Below are positions 36,706 through 45,323 of a DNA stretch of 64,000 nt, one piece after another (within the stretch, counting starts at the first letter, position 1; every line of letters begins with the position of its first letter). Source of the DNA: Sphingobium abikonense NBRC 16140. GTDB lineage: Bacteria > Pseudomonadota > Alphaproteobacteria > Sphingomonadales > Sphingomonadaceae. The notes below the pieces were generated by a model. The model was not told the DNA's origin, did no database searches, and saw nothing but the letters and a program-made list of their open reading frames with translations. The stretch lies in contig NZ_BCYT01000004.1 in the NCBI RefSeq assembly GCF_001598335.1, positions 1-64,000 on the forward strand. The letters are read 5' to 3'. Position numbers and translations under genes: made by a program.

Positions 36706-38276
36706 CCATGCTCAAGGAAGGCCGCCCCACCGCCCCCACGCCCGTTGAGGAAGCCCATATGGCCCCCGCCACCGCCACCGGAAACCGCGCGCTGATGCTG
36801 GAGGAAAAGCTGATCTTCGAGATCGGCTCGACTGACACCACAGGCGTCGACTTCGCTGTCGCTCCCACGGGCGAAAATCGCCTGGGCGACCTTGCCCGCG
36901 CAGATGCGATCGGCCTGCCGGGCCTTTCCGAACAGGAAACGGTGCGCCATTATACGCGCCTCAGCCGCCAGAATTACGCCATCGACCTCGGCCTGTTCCC
37001 GCTCGGCTCCTGCACGATGAAGCACAACCCGCGCCTCAATGAAAAGGTCGCGCGGATGCCCGGTTTTGCCGACATTCATCCGCTCCAGCCGCAATCGACG
37101 GTGCAGGGCGCGCTCGGTGTCATCAATGAACTCGCCGTCTGGCTCATCAAGCTCACCGGCATGCACGGCGTCGCCATGACGCCCAAGGCCGGTGCGCATG
37201 GCGAATTGTGCGGGCTGCTATGCATCCGCGCCGCGCTCGAAGCGCGCGGCGATGCGCGCCAAGTCGTACTCGTGCCCGAAAGCGCGCATGGCACCAATCC
37301 CGCCACGGCTGCTTTCTGCGGCTACAAGGTTGAGGATATTCCCGCGACCCCCGATGGCCGCGTCGACCTTGAAGCGTTGAAAGCCCGGCTCGGCCCCGAT
37401 GTTGCGGCGGTGATGATCACCAACCCCAACACCTGCGGCCTGTTCGAGCGCGACATGAAGGTGATTTCCGATGCGGTCCATGCCGCCGGTGCGTTCGTCT
37501 ATTGCGACGGCGCGAACTTCAACGCCATCGTCGGCCGCGTCCGCCCCGGCGACCTTGGCGTCGACGCGATGCACATAAACCTGCACAAGACCTTTTCCAC
37601 CCCGCATGGCGGTGGCGGTCCGGGGTCCGGCCCGGTCGTGCTCTCCGAAGCGCTCGCGCCCTTCGGCCCGCTCCCATACACTGCGCGCATGGAAGACGGC
37701 TCGATCCACCTTATCGAGGAGGAGAATGTCGGCGAGGAAATGCCGCAGAGCTTCGGTCGCATGTCCGCCTTCCACGGCCAGATGGGCATGTTCACCCGCG
37801 CGCTGGCCTATATCCTGTCCCACGGTGCCGACGGTCTGCGCCAAGTGGCGGAGGACGCGGTGCTCAACGCCAACTATGTGCTCCGCAGCCTCGACGATGT
37901 GCTCGACGCGCCCTTCGGTGGCAGCGGCCCGTGCATGCATGAGGCGTTGTTCAGCGACAAGGGGCTGGCAGAGGGTTTCACCACGCTCGACATTGCCAAG
38001 GGGCTGATCGACGAAGGCTTCCATCCGATGACCATGTATTTCCCGCTGGTCGTCCATGGCGCGATGCTGGTCGAACCGACCGAGACGGAGAGCAAGGCGG
38101 CGCTCGACCAGTTCATCCTGGCGCTGCGCAGCCTGGCAGAGCGGGCGAAGGCGGGGGACGAGGCGCTGAAGGGCGCGCCCTATCATGCGCCGCGCCGTCG
38201 CCTGGACGAGACGCTGGCCGCGCGCAAACCGGTGCTGAGCTGGAGCGAGCCGGATTTGGCGGCTGCCGCCGAGTGA
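36702..38276 (+). CDS. gcvPB: Glycine dehydrogenase (decarboxylating) subunit 2
   Basis: 524 residues, starting within the gcvPA stop. It is the C-terminal half of Gcv[45 protein letters not shown], and the PLP lysine in [21 protein letters not shown] near residue 295. It completes the glycine cleavage P-protein. The stop overlaps the GTG of the DUF938 gene. Confidence 0.95.
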   Translation: MTMLKEGRPTAPTPVEEAHMAPATATGNRALMLEEKLIFEIGSTDTTGVDFAVAPTGENRLGDLARADAIGLPGLSEQETVRHYTRLSRQNYAIDLGLFPLGSCTMKHNPRLNEKVARMPGFADIHPLQPQSTVQGALGVINELAVWLIKLTGMHGVAMTPKAGAHGELCGLLCIRAALEARGDARQVVLVPESAHGTNPATAAFCGYKVEDIPATPDGRVDLEALKARLGPDVAAVMITNPNTCGLFERDMKVISDAVHAAGAFVYCDGANFNAIVGRVRPGDLGVDAMHINLHKTFSTPHGGGGPGSGPVVLSEALAPFGPLPYTARMEDGSIHLIEEENVGEEMPQSFGRMSAFHGQMGMFTRALAYILSHGADGLRQVAEDAVLNANYVLRSLDDVLDAPFGGSGPCMHEALFSDKGLAEGFTTLDIAKGLIDEGFHPMTMYFPLVVHGAMLVEPTETESKAALDQFILALRSLAERAKAGDEALKGAPYHAPRRRLDETLAARKPVLSWSEPDLAAAAE

Positions 38277-38944
38277 CGATCTGGGTTCCCGGTGAGGCGG
38301 GGGCGGGGGGCGCTGAACCACCCGATCCTCGCCGTCATGCCCCCGCCACGCTGCGGAACCGTAACGATATCGTAACGAAATTGCGCGATATGCTGCCGCC
38401 CTCCGGCCTTGTGCTGGAAGTCGCCAGCGGTAGTGGCGAGCATGCTGTCCACTTCGCTGCCACCTTTCCCGATCTTGACTGGCAACCGACAGACCCTGAT
38501 CCCACCGCGCTGGCGTCCATCGCGGCCTGGCGAGCGGACGCGGCGCTTCCCAATCTACGCCTGCCTCTGCAACTGGATGCAAGCGGGGCCAACTGGCCAA
38601 TCGACAGGGCGGACGCGGTCCTGTGCATCAACATGGCGCATATCAGCCCGTGGGACGCGACGGTCGGGCTGTTCACGCACGCCGCGCGTCTGTTGCCGCC
38701 CGGCGCGGCGTTAATCCTGTACGGCCCCTGGGTCCGCACCGACGCGCCGACCGCGCCCAGCAATCTGGCGTTCGATGCCGACTTGCGCGCGCGTGATTCC
38801 CGCTGGGGGCTGCGCAGGGTCGAGGATGCCGACCTTCTCGCGCAGCGCCACGGCTTTGGCGCATGTCAGCTGTCTGCCATGCCCGCCAATAATGTCATGC
38901 TGCTCTATCGCCGGACGACTGCCAGCGCCAACGACCTGCCATAA
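38273..38944 (+). CDS. DUF938 SAM-dependent methyltransferase-like protein
   Basis: 223 residues, GTG start at 38273 overlapping the gcvPB stop (GTGA). The first 25 residues are Gly/Pro-rich. The family begins with PATLRNRNDIVTKLRDMLPPSG, then the SAM-binding motif VLEVASGSGEHAVHFA and the acidic WQPTDPDP. DUF938 proteins look like Rossmann methyltransferases, but their substrates are unknown. Translational coupling to the gcv operon suggests it is expressed together with glycine catabolism. Confidence 0.8.
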   Translation: MTIWVPGEAGAGGAEPPDPRRHAPATLRNRNDIVTKLRDMLPPSGLVLEVASGSGEHAVHFAATFPDLDWQPTDPDPTALASIAAWRADAALPNLRLPLQLDASGANWPIDRADAVLCINMAHISPWDATVGLFTHAARLLPPGAALILYGPWVRTDAPTAPSNLAFDADLRARDSRWGLRRVEDADLLAQRHGFGACQLSAMPANNVMLLYRRTTASANDLP

Positions 38945-39006
38945 GTCGCAGCTTCCGCGTGGCTGGGCGGGCGATAGGCTCTGCCTTCGTCGCGAGGGAG
39001 AGGAGC

Positions 39007-40209
39007 ATGGACGCTGCGATACCGGCGCATGTGCCAGCGGATCGAGTGGTCGATTTCGACATTTTCAATCCGCCGGGCGCGGAGGAGGATTATTTCGCCG
39101 CCTGGCAGGCGCTGGCGCGCCCGGGTTGGCCGGGCATCGTCTGGACGATCGCCAATGGCGGCCACTGGATCGCGACGGCTGGACCCATCGTTCGTGACCT
39201 CTGGGCCGATAATCGACGCTTGTCGAGCGCGGTGCTGGCCGTGACGCCGGGCTTGGGGGATGTCATGCGCTTCATCCCGTTGCAGCAGGACCCGCCCGAG
39301 CATCAGCCATTCCGCATGGCCGTGATGAAGGGGTTTGCATCCCGCCATATTGTCGCGCTGGAACCCCAGGTGCGCGCGGTCGCGCGCGAATTGGTGCGCG
39401 ATCTCGCGCCGCTGGGACAATGCGAATTTACCGAGCAATTTGCCGAAATCCTCCCGCTCCATATCTTTCTGACATTGATCGACGTGCCGCTGGAGGATCG
39501 CCCCCGCCTGCGCGCGCTGGGTGCGCAGCTGACTCGCCCGGACGGGTCGATGAGCGTCGAGCAACTGCGCGACGCGGCCGACGCCTATCTGGCCCCCTAT
39601 ATCGCCGAGCGCATGGCTGCGCCGGGCGAAGACCTGTTCAGCCGCATCCTGTCAGAGCCGGTCGCGGGTCGTCCCTGGACGCTGGACGAGGCGCAGCGGA
39701 TGTGCCGCAACCTGCTCTTCGGCGGGCTGGACACGGTGGTCGCCGCCGTCGGCATGGCGGCACTACATCTGGCACGCCATCCTGACGATCAGGCGGCGTT
39801 GCGTGCCGATCCCGCGCTGATTCCCGACGCCGCTGACGAATTGCTGCGCCGCTATCCCACGGTGTCGGTCAGCCGCAATCTGGTCGAAGATGTCGACGTG
39901 GACGGCGTGACGCTCAAACAAGGCGACATCATCTATCTGCCCAGCCTGTTCCATAATCTGGATGCGACGGCGTTCGATGCGCCCGATGAGGTGCGGTTCG
40001 ACCGGCGCTTGAACGCCACCCGCCACAGCACGATGGGCGCGGGTGCGCATCGCTGCGTCGGCGCGGGGCTGGCGCGCATGGAAATGATCGTCTTTCTGGA
40101 GGAATGGCTGGCGGGCATTCCGTCCTTCCGCTTGGACCCGGCGCATCCTGTGCGGATGAAGGGCGGCAATGTCGGGGCCTGTACCCATCTGCCGCTCCAG
40201 TGGGACTGA
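39007..40209 (+). CDS. Cytochrome P450, P450cam (CYP101)-like
   Basis: 400 residues, ATG 39007 with GAGAGGAG just upstream. The I-helix oxygen-activation motif is LLFGGLDTVVA, as in P450cam. The K-helix ExxR is ELLRRYP, and the haem ligand is Cys350 in MGAGAHRCVGAGLAR. It is soluble, without a membrane anchor. Bacterial class I P450s need a ferredoxin and a reductase; neither is adjacent. CYP101 relatives in sphingomonads oxidise terpenoids, but the substrate here cannot be read from the sequence. It is 62 nt downstream of the DUF938 gene. Confidence 0.88.
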   Translation: MDAAIPAHVPADRVVDFDIFNPPGAEEDYFAAWQALARPGWPGIVWTIANGGHWIATAGPIVRDLWADNRRLSSAVLAVTPGLGDVMRFIPLQQDPPEHQPFRMAVMKGFASRHIVALEPQVRAVARELVRDLAPLGQCEFTEQFAEILPLHIFLTLIDVPLEDRPRLRALGAQLTRPDGSMSVEQLRDAADAYLAPYIAERMAAPGEDLFSRILSEPVAGRPWTLDEAQRMCRNLLFGGLDTVVAAVGMAALHLARHPDDQAALRADPALIPDAADELLRRYPTVSVSRNLVEDVDVDGVTLKQGDIIYLPSLFHNLDATAFDAPDEVRFDRRLNATRHSTMGAGAHRCVGAGLARMEMIVFLEEWLAGIPSFRLDPAHPVRMKGGNVGACTHLPLQWD

Positions 40210-40251
40210 ACGCGCTTCATTTTCCGCATCGGCCGCGATAGGGCCGGCATC

Positions 40252-41130
40252 ATGACCCGCCGCCTTATCGACCTTGTGCGTGACGAATTGCTCCAGCCCG
40301 CCGATCCGCGCGCCGCTGCGATGGCGGGTGCACTGGCTGCGCGCTATCCCGACGCGTCTCGCGCCGTGCTCTTTTACGGCTCCTGTTTGCGGGAGGCCAA
40401 TCTCGATGGGCTGATGCTCGATTTCTATCTGATCGTATCCGACTATCGGGCGGCCTATGGGAAAGGTTGGCTCGCGCATGCAAATTCCCTGGTGCCGCCT
40501 AATGTCTTTCCCTTCGAACATCATGGTCTGGTCGCCAAATATGCCGTGCTGTCGGAAGCGGATTTCGCGCGCCTGAATAGTCCGGCCGCCGACAATGTGT
40601 CGGTATGGGCGCGCTTTGCCCAGCCCGCGCGGCTGCTCTGGGCATCGGACGATCTGGCGCGGCAGCGCACCGTCGCGGCGGTTGCGCAGGCGGCGCCGAC
40701 CTTGCTGTCGCTGGCGCAGCCGATCGCGTCAGCCGGGGAAGGCATATTGGGCCTGTGGCGTACCGGTTTTGCCCTGACCTATGGTGCGGAACTGAGAGCC
40801 GAGAGGAAAGGGCGGTCCCTGTCCATCGTGGACGCCGACCCCGAACGCTATCGGCGCTTTGGCGAAGCCGCGCTTGCCGATGGACTCCCGCCAGCGCCGG
40901 CCGATGCGCCTGACCGCTGGAAGCACCTGCAACGCCGAGGAAAGCGCCTGTCCGTCATCCGCCTGGTCAAGGCGAGTTTCACCTATGCCGGCGGGATCGA
41001 TTATCTCGCCTGGAAGATCAACCGCCATGCCGGCACGAAGATCATGATCAAGCCCTGGCAACGGCGCTGGCCGCTTTTGGGCGCGATCACTCTGCTGCCG
41101 CGGCTGTTACGGGGCGGTGCGATCCGTTGA
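40252..41130 (+). CDS. Putative nucleotidyltransferase resembling TAM41 (CDP-DAG synthase)
   Basis: 292 residues. A nucleotidyltransferase-like start is seen: VLFYGSCLRE near residue 40, then LMLDFYLIVSDY about 12 residues on (the GS...DxY arrangement). Further features match the layout of mitochondrial TAM41: NSLVPPNVFPFE, the segment LVAKYAVLSEADF, and a WARFAQPARLLW-type motif. TAM41 makes CDP-diacylglycerol and is unrelated in sequence to CdsA. The match is by eye and moderate. The C-terminus is hydrophobic and basic ([16 protein letters not shown]). The end overlaps the convergent kinase gene by 44 bp. It lies 2 kb from the sphingolipid genes. Confidence 0.5.
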   Translation: MTRRLIDLVRDELLQPADPRAAAMAGALAARYPDASRAVLFYGSCLREANLDGLMLDFYLIVSDYRAAYGKGWLAHANSLVPPNVFPFEHHGLVAKYAVLSEADFARLNSPAADNVSVWARFAQPARLLWASDDLARQRTVAAVAQAAPTLLSLAQPIASAGEGILGLWRTGFALTYGAELRAERKGRSLSIVDADPERYRRFGEAALADGLPPAPADAPDRWKHLQRRGKRLSVIRLVKASFTYAGGIDYLAWKINRHAGTKIMIKPWQRRWPLLGAITLLPRLLRGGAIR

Positions 41131-43090
41131 GCGCGGTGCCAACGGCCTGTGCGAGGGCAGCGAGGGTATAGGGCTTGCGGAGCACGGCATGGCCGCCGAA
41201 GTCGGCCTGGTCATTGCCATCGCCGGTGAAGCCGGTGACGAACAGAACCGGCAGATGATGGAATGCCGCCGGCAGCGCGCGGACCATTTCCGGCCCGGTC
41301 ATCTCCGGCATCAGGACATCGCTCAGGATCAGGCCAATGTCACTATTGTTGCCGAGCAGCCGGGCCGCCTTGGTCGGGTGGTCGCAGGCGATGGGCAGAT
41401 GGCCCAATTCGCTGAGCGCCGCCATCGTCTGCCGCAGAACGCGTGGATCATCCTCCACCACCAGGATGCGCGTGGGCGGATGCTCGACGGGCGCGCGCGC
41501 CAGTGACAGGCTATCGTCCGCCAGAGGCTCTGCCTGCGTGATGCAACGCGGCAGATAGAGGGTCACGGTACTGCCGCGTCCCGGTTCGGATTCGATGCGA
41601 ATGTCGCCATCGCTTTGTCGAACCAGGCCGAAAATCTGGCTGAGGCCAAGTCCAGTGCCTTTGCCTACGGGCTTGGTCGTGAAAAAGGGTTCGAACACAC
41701 GCGCCATGATTTCGGGCGTCATCCCACAGCCGTCGTCCGTCACGCTCAGGCAGACATAGTCGCCCGCCGCGCATTCGCCGACGTCGCCTTGCGCCAGAGA
41801 GCTGCGCCTGGTGGCGAGCATCAGGCGGCCGCGCCCTTCCATGGCGTCACGGGCATTGACGCACAGGTTGAGGATCGCATTTTCCATCTGATGCTGATCG
41901 ACGAAAATCTGCCAGCCCTGTGCTTCATGTTGAAAGGTAACGGTGATCTGATCGCCGATCGTGCGGTCGATGAGGTCCGCCATGCCCGCGATCAGGGCGT
42001 CAGGGTCCACGGCGCTGGGCAGCAGCGGTTCTGACCGGGCGAAAGCCAGCAACCGGCGGGTCAGCGCAGCGGCGCGGTTGGCGCCTTCGGTCGCATTGTC
42101 GAGATGGCGTAGCGCTTCCTCGGGCTGCGCCTGCATCTTGCGCCGCGCCAGTTCCAGACCGCCCACGACAACCGCCAGCATATTGTTGAAATCATGGGCG
42201 ATGCCGCCTGTAAGCTGGCCGATGGCGTCCATTTTCTGCATCTGGCGCAGGCTGTCCTCAGCGGCTGCGCGCTCGCTCGCCTCGCGTTTCAGCTGCTCAT
42301 AGGCGGCGGACAGTTCGGCGGTGCGCGCGCGCACCGCCGCGTCGAGTGAATCGGCGCGTTCGGATTCCAGTTCGGCCTGTCGCCTGGCCTTGCGCCTGTC
42401 GGTGATGGCGATATGCGCGAACCAGGCGGCGAACAGCACGCAGACCAGCAGCACAAGGCCGAACAGCCGCCACGTCTTGCCGATCCATTCGGTGCGATCG
42501 CCGGCCAGCGACACGGCTAGGCTGCGTTCGCGCAATCGTGCATTCTCCGCCGCAATCACCCGGTCGAGCAGGCTGGTGATGCGCTGCAAATCCTCGCTCT
42601 TGCCCGCTTCGTGAAATTTGGCGAGCGCCGTCATCTTCTGGTCGTAGGTGGTGCGAAGGCCGATCTCGCTCAGCCTTTTGCCCCGGTCCGCAAAGGCGCG
42701 CCGCAGCGCTTCGACATTGCCCCTTTGCCAGTCGGCGCCCCGGGTCGCGTAAAACAGCGCGCGAAGCTGGCTGTTGGCGTTGCGCCATTGTTCCTGGAAC
42801 AGGCGGCCGGTGTCGGGTTCAAGGCTGATGACATAGCGGGCCAGCGTCACTTCCGCCCGTGCGATGCGCGCTTCGAACCCACGCGCCAGCGCGATGACCT
42901 CGAAACTACGCTGTTGCTCCGCCAGCGCCAGCGCGTGATCGCGCGAGGCCGTCCGGGCGGTATAGAGCAGCGCGCCCAGCGAGCCGACAAGCAGGATGAC
43001 GAGCAGCCACGGCACGATGCGACGCAGCGCGGCAGGCCAGTCCATGCCGCGCTGATCGGGTTGCTGGTTGTCGAAAATGCCGTCCGCCAT
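41087..43090 (-). CDS. Hybrid sensor histidine kinase with C-terminal receiver
   Basis: 667 residues. One membrane segment at about residues 26-45, a periplasmic helical region (about 50-205, CHASE3-like in size), a second membrane segment at about 207-227, and a coiled coil. The HisKA domain has the phosphorylated His299 in [10 protein letters not shown]. The ATPase domain has N-box [20 protein letters not shown] and [20 protein letters not shown] receiver follows with phosphoacceptor Asp591 ([10 protein letters not shown]) and KPYT near the end. No output regulator is adjacent. It lies downstream of spt on the same strand. Confidence 0.92.
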   Translation of the reverse strand: MADGIFDNQQPDQRGMDWPAALRRIVPWLLVILLVGSLGALLYTARTASRDHALALAEQQRSFEVIALARGFEARIARAEVTLARYVISLEPDTGRLFQEQWRNANSQLRALFYATRGADWQRGNVEALRRAFADRGKRLSEIGLRTTYDQKMTALAKFHEAGKSEDLQRITSLLDRVIAAENARLRERSLAVSLAGDRTEWIGKTWRLFGLVLLVCVLFAAWFAHIAITDRRKARRQAELESERADSLDAAVRARTAELSAAYEQLKREASERAAAEDSLRQMQKMDAIGQLTGGIAHDFNNMLAVVVGGLELARRKMQAQPEEALRHLDNATEGANRAAALTRRLLAFARSEPLLPSAVDPDALIAGMADLIDRTIGDQITVTFQHEAQGWQIFVDQHQMENAILNLCVNARDAMEGRGRLMLATRRSSLAQGDVGECAAGDYVCLSVTDDGCGMTPEIMARVFEPFFTTKPVGKGTGLGLSQIFGLVRQSDGDIRIESEPGRGSTVTLYLPRCITQAEPLADDSLSLARAPVEHPPTRILVVEDDPRVLRQTMAALSELGHLPIACDHPTKAARLLGNNSDIGLILSDVLMPEMTGPEMVRALPAAFHHLPVLFVTGFTGDGNDQADFGGHAVLRKPYTLAALAQAVGTALNGSHRPVTAAAAE

Positions 43091-43201
43091 GGCTGCCGAC
43101 CTTAGCCCAACAGAATCGAAGGCGAAATATCCTGCGCTGCATTTCCGGCCGTTAGCGTCTCACCTATTGGCCGGAGGCGCAGTGTCAGGTGCCGGGCCGG
43201 G

Positions 43202-44464
43202 TCAGCCGATCGCGCCCGTCGCCTTGCCCGCGGCATCGAACATGGCGATGATCTGTTCAACCTGATCGTCGCTATGGTCGGCGCACAGCGAGCAGCGCAG
43301 CAGGAAGGTGCCGGCGGGCGTGGCCGGCGGACGGGCCATGTTGACGTAGAGGCCCAGCTCCAGCAGCGCTTGCCACATGGAGACGGCCTGGGCCTGATCG
43401 GTCAGGATGACCGCGATGATCGCCGATTGGGGCGTCTTGGTCCCCAGCGTAAAGCCAAGGTCGGTCAGCCCCTTGTGCAGGCGCTGGCTGTTCTTCCACA
43501 GATGCGCGCGCTTTTCGCCCGCATGCATCAGCTTGCGGATGCTGGTCGCGGCGGTGGCGACGACGCTGGGCGGCAGCGACGCGGTGAAGACATAGGGTCG
43601 GCAAACGAGGCGCAGCACTTCGAACTTGGGGTGATTGGACACGCAGAAGCCGCCCACTGTGCCGACCGACTTGGAAAAGGTGCCGACGACGAAATCGACG
43701 TCCTGCTCGACACCCTGTTCCTCATAGACCCCGCGGCCATTGGCGCCAAAAAAGCCCATGCCATGGGCTTCGTCGACCAGGATCATGCAGTTGGGATGCT
43801 TGCGGATCGCAGCGACCATGTCGGGCAGGGGTGCGACGTCGCCCAGCATGGAATAGACGCCCTCCAGCACCACGAGCTTCAGCGCATCGGCGGGCAGGCG
43901 GCCCAGCCGCTTGTCCAGATCCTCGACGCTGTTGTGCCGGAACCGGACGATGTCTGCGTCACCCAGGAAACAACCGTCATAGATGGACGCATGGCTGTCG
44001 GCATCGAGCACGACATAGTCGCCCTTGCCCGCGAGCGTAGAAATGATGCCAAGATTCGCCTGATAGCCGGTCGAAAAAACCATGGCGCCGCTGGTGCCGT
44101 AAAAGTCCTTGAGCGCGTCCTCGACCTGCTTGTGCCCCTGATAGGTGCCGTTCAGTACACGGCTGCCGGTCGTGCCTGCGCCGAATTCATCGAGCGCCTT
44201 CTTGCCCGCTGCAACCACATCGGGATCGAAGGTCATGCCCATATAGTTATAGGTGCCAAGCAGGATCGTGTCCTTGCCCTTGATGACCGCTTGCGTCGGG
44301 GATTTCACCTCGTCCATTACGATGGCGAAGGGATCGCGCACGCCGGTTGCCAGCAGCGCCTCGCGCTCCGCAATTAGGGGATCGAATTTGGAAAACAGGT
44401 CGCGCGCGGCGGGTGTTTCCACCGGAGTGCGCGCGTCGTTCGCGGTTGCGGCTGCGTCGGTCAT
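43202..44464 (-). CDS. spt: Serine palmitoyltransferase
   Basis: 420 residues from ATG 44464, the same length as the characterised Sphingomonas enzyme; an ATG at 44479 would add five. It is a PLP enzyme of the alpha-oxoamine synthase family. The PLP lysine is Lys265 (GTFSKSVGTVGG), with Asp231 and His234 in VDEAHGMGFFG and His158 in ADSHAS. It condenses serine with an acyl thioester to 3-ketodihydrosphingosine, the first step of sphingolipid synthesis; sphingomonads use these lipids in place of LPS. The related KBL/AONS enzymes are the alternative, but length and neighbours favour SPT. The upstream gene on the same strand is its acyl carrier protein. Confidence 0.93.
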   Translation of the reverse strand: MTDAAATANDARTPVETPAARDLFSKFDPLIAEREALLATGVRDPFAIVMDEVKSPTQAVIKGKDTILLGTYNYMGMTFDPDVVAAGKKALDEFGAGTTGSRVLNGTYQGHKQVEDALKDFYGTSGAMVFSTGYQANLGIISTLAGKGDYVVLDADSHASIYDGCFLGDADIVRFRHNSVEDLDKRLGRLPADALKLVVLEGVYSMLGDVAPLPDMVAAIRKHPNCMILVDEAHGMGFFGANGRGVYEEQGVEQDVDFVVGTFSKSVGTVGGFCVSNHPKFEVLRLVCRPYVFTASLPPSVVATAATSIRKLMHAGEKRAHLWKNSQRLHKGLTDLGFTLGTKTPQSAIIAVILTDQAQAVSMWQALLELGLYVNMARPPATPAGTFLLRCSLCADHSDDQVEQIIAMFDAAGKATGAIG

Positions 44465-44480
44465 ATGTCTATCCCTCAAT

Positions 44481-44612
44481 CCGTTCGTGCTGAGTAGGGA
44501 CTGAGCGCAGTCGAAGGCCCATATCGAAGCATCCCGCTGTGCCCGATCCTTCGATACGCCGTTTCGTCCTTCGGCAAGCTCAGGACTTTCAACGACTACT
44601 CAGGACGAACGG
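44481..44612. repeat. REP/BIME-type palindrome between acp and spt
   Basis: CCGTTCGTGCTGAGTAG (44481-44497) is mirrored by CTACTCAGGACGAACGG (44596-44612) with one mismatch. Inside are CTGAGCGCAGTCGAAGG and CCTTCGGCAAGCTCAGGAC, the typical REP core of sphingomonads. The whole element folds into a long cruciform or mRNA hairpin. It fills the space between the acyl carrier protein stop and the spt start. Confidence 0.85.
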
Positions 44613-44624
44613 AGGTTCAAAGTT

Positions 44625-44870
44625 TCAGGCGGCCTTGAGTTTCTGCACCGCGTCGACCAACTGGCCCACGGTTTCGATCTCGGCCTGCATGTTCATGGTG
44701 ATGATGATGTCGAATTCATCTTCGATCGCCGCGACGAAATCCATTACGGTCAGGCTGTCCCATTCCAGATCGCCGGCAAAGCTGGTTGTCTCGGTCAGCG
44801 CGATACCCTTTTTGTTGAAGGGTTCGATCTGCGCAGCGACGCTGTCGAAAATTGCGGTGCGATCCGTCAT
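44625..44870 (-). CDS. Acyl carrier protein of the sphingolipid pathway
   Basis: 81 residues from ATG 44870. The phosphopantetheine serine is Ser39 in LEWDSLTVMDF; the family's acidic helix 2 follows. It differs from the fatty-acid ACP (DSL preceded by EW rather than GA). In sphingomonads and Caulobacter, an ACP gene next to spt supplies the acyl thioester to SPT. It precedes spt in the same direction, separated by a REP element. Confidence 0.88.
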   Translation of the reverse strand: MTDRTAIFDSVAAQIEPFNKKGIALTETTSFAGDLEWDSLTVMDFVAAIEDEFDIIITMNMQAEIETVGQLVDAVQKLKAA

Positions 44871-44989
44871 TATCGTGAAAATCTTTCCGTCAAAACGCGG
44901 CTTGTGCCGCCTATGTCCGCCCCTTGGCAAGCGAATAAGGCGTCAATCGGGCAGCATCGCGCCCGATTGTGCAAGCAAAATGCGATGGC

Positions 44990-45268
44990 TCAGCGGAAAT
45001 TGTCGGCGTAGGCCTGAATTTTCAGCGTCTTGGGCGGGGTGGGGATGAGCGTGTAGGCAATGCCATATTTGTCGGCATAGGCGATGGCGGCGTCCTGCGT
45101 GGCGAAGGTCAGCTTGACCTGGCTTTGCGTATCGCCAGACCCTGCCCAGCCGGTCAGCGGATCGGGCGTCTTGGCTTCGGCCTGCGCGAATTCCAGCACC
45201 CATTTATGGGTCAGCGCCTTGCCCGACTGCATGGCGTTTTTCTGGATCTGATAAATGCGCGCGCTCAT
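44990..45268 (-). CDS. NDUFS4-like complex I accessory subunit
   Basis: 92 residues from ATG 45268. It matches the ETC complex I conserved region: MSARIYQIQKNAMQSG at the start, WVLEFAQAEAKTPDPLTGWAGSGDT, a central VKLTFATQDAAIAYADKYGIAY, and PKTLKIQAYADNF at the end. In mitochondria the homologue (18-kDa subunit) stabilises the N-module of NADH dehydrogenase, and alphaproteobacteria keep the same subunit. The nuo operon is not in the window. It sits 119 bp upstream of acp and 55 bp downstream of hrpB, all on the minus strand. Confidence 0.9.
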   Translation of the reverse strand: MSARIYQIQKNAMQSGKALTHKWVLEFAQAEAKTPDPLTGWAGSGDTQSQVKLTFATQDAAIAYADKYGIAYTLIPTPPKTLKIQAYADNFR

Positions 45269-45323
45269 CGCGTGGAAACTCCGTTCAAGACCGTGCTGCG
45301 TTGCACCAGCCGCGCGGTTCAAG

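Noticed and set aside
43202..44464. Calling the gene KBL (2-amino-3-ketobutyrate ligase) or AONS (biotin)
   Set aside because: Same fold family, but there are no threonine dehydrogenase or biotin genes nearby, the length is exactly 420, and an acyl carrier protein gene precedes it.
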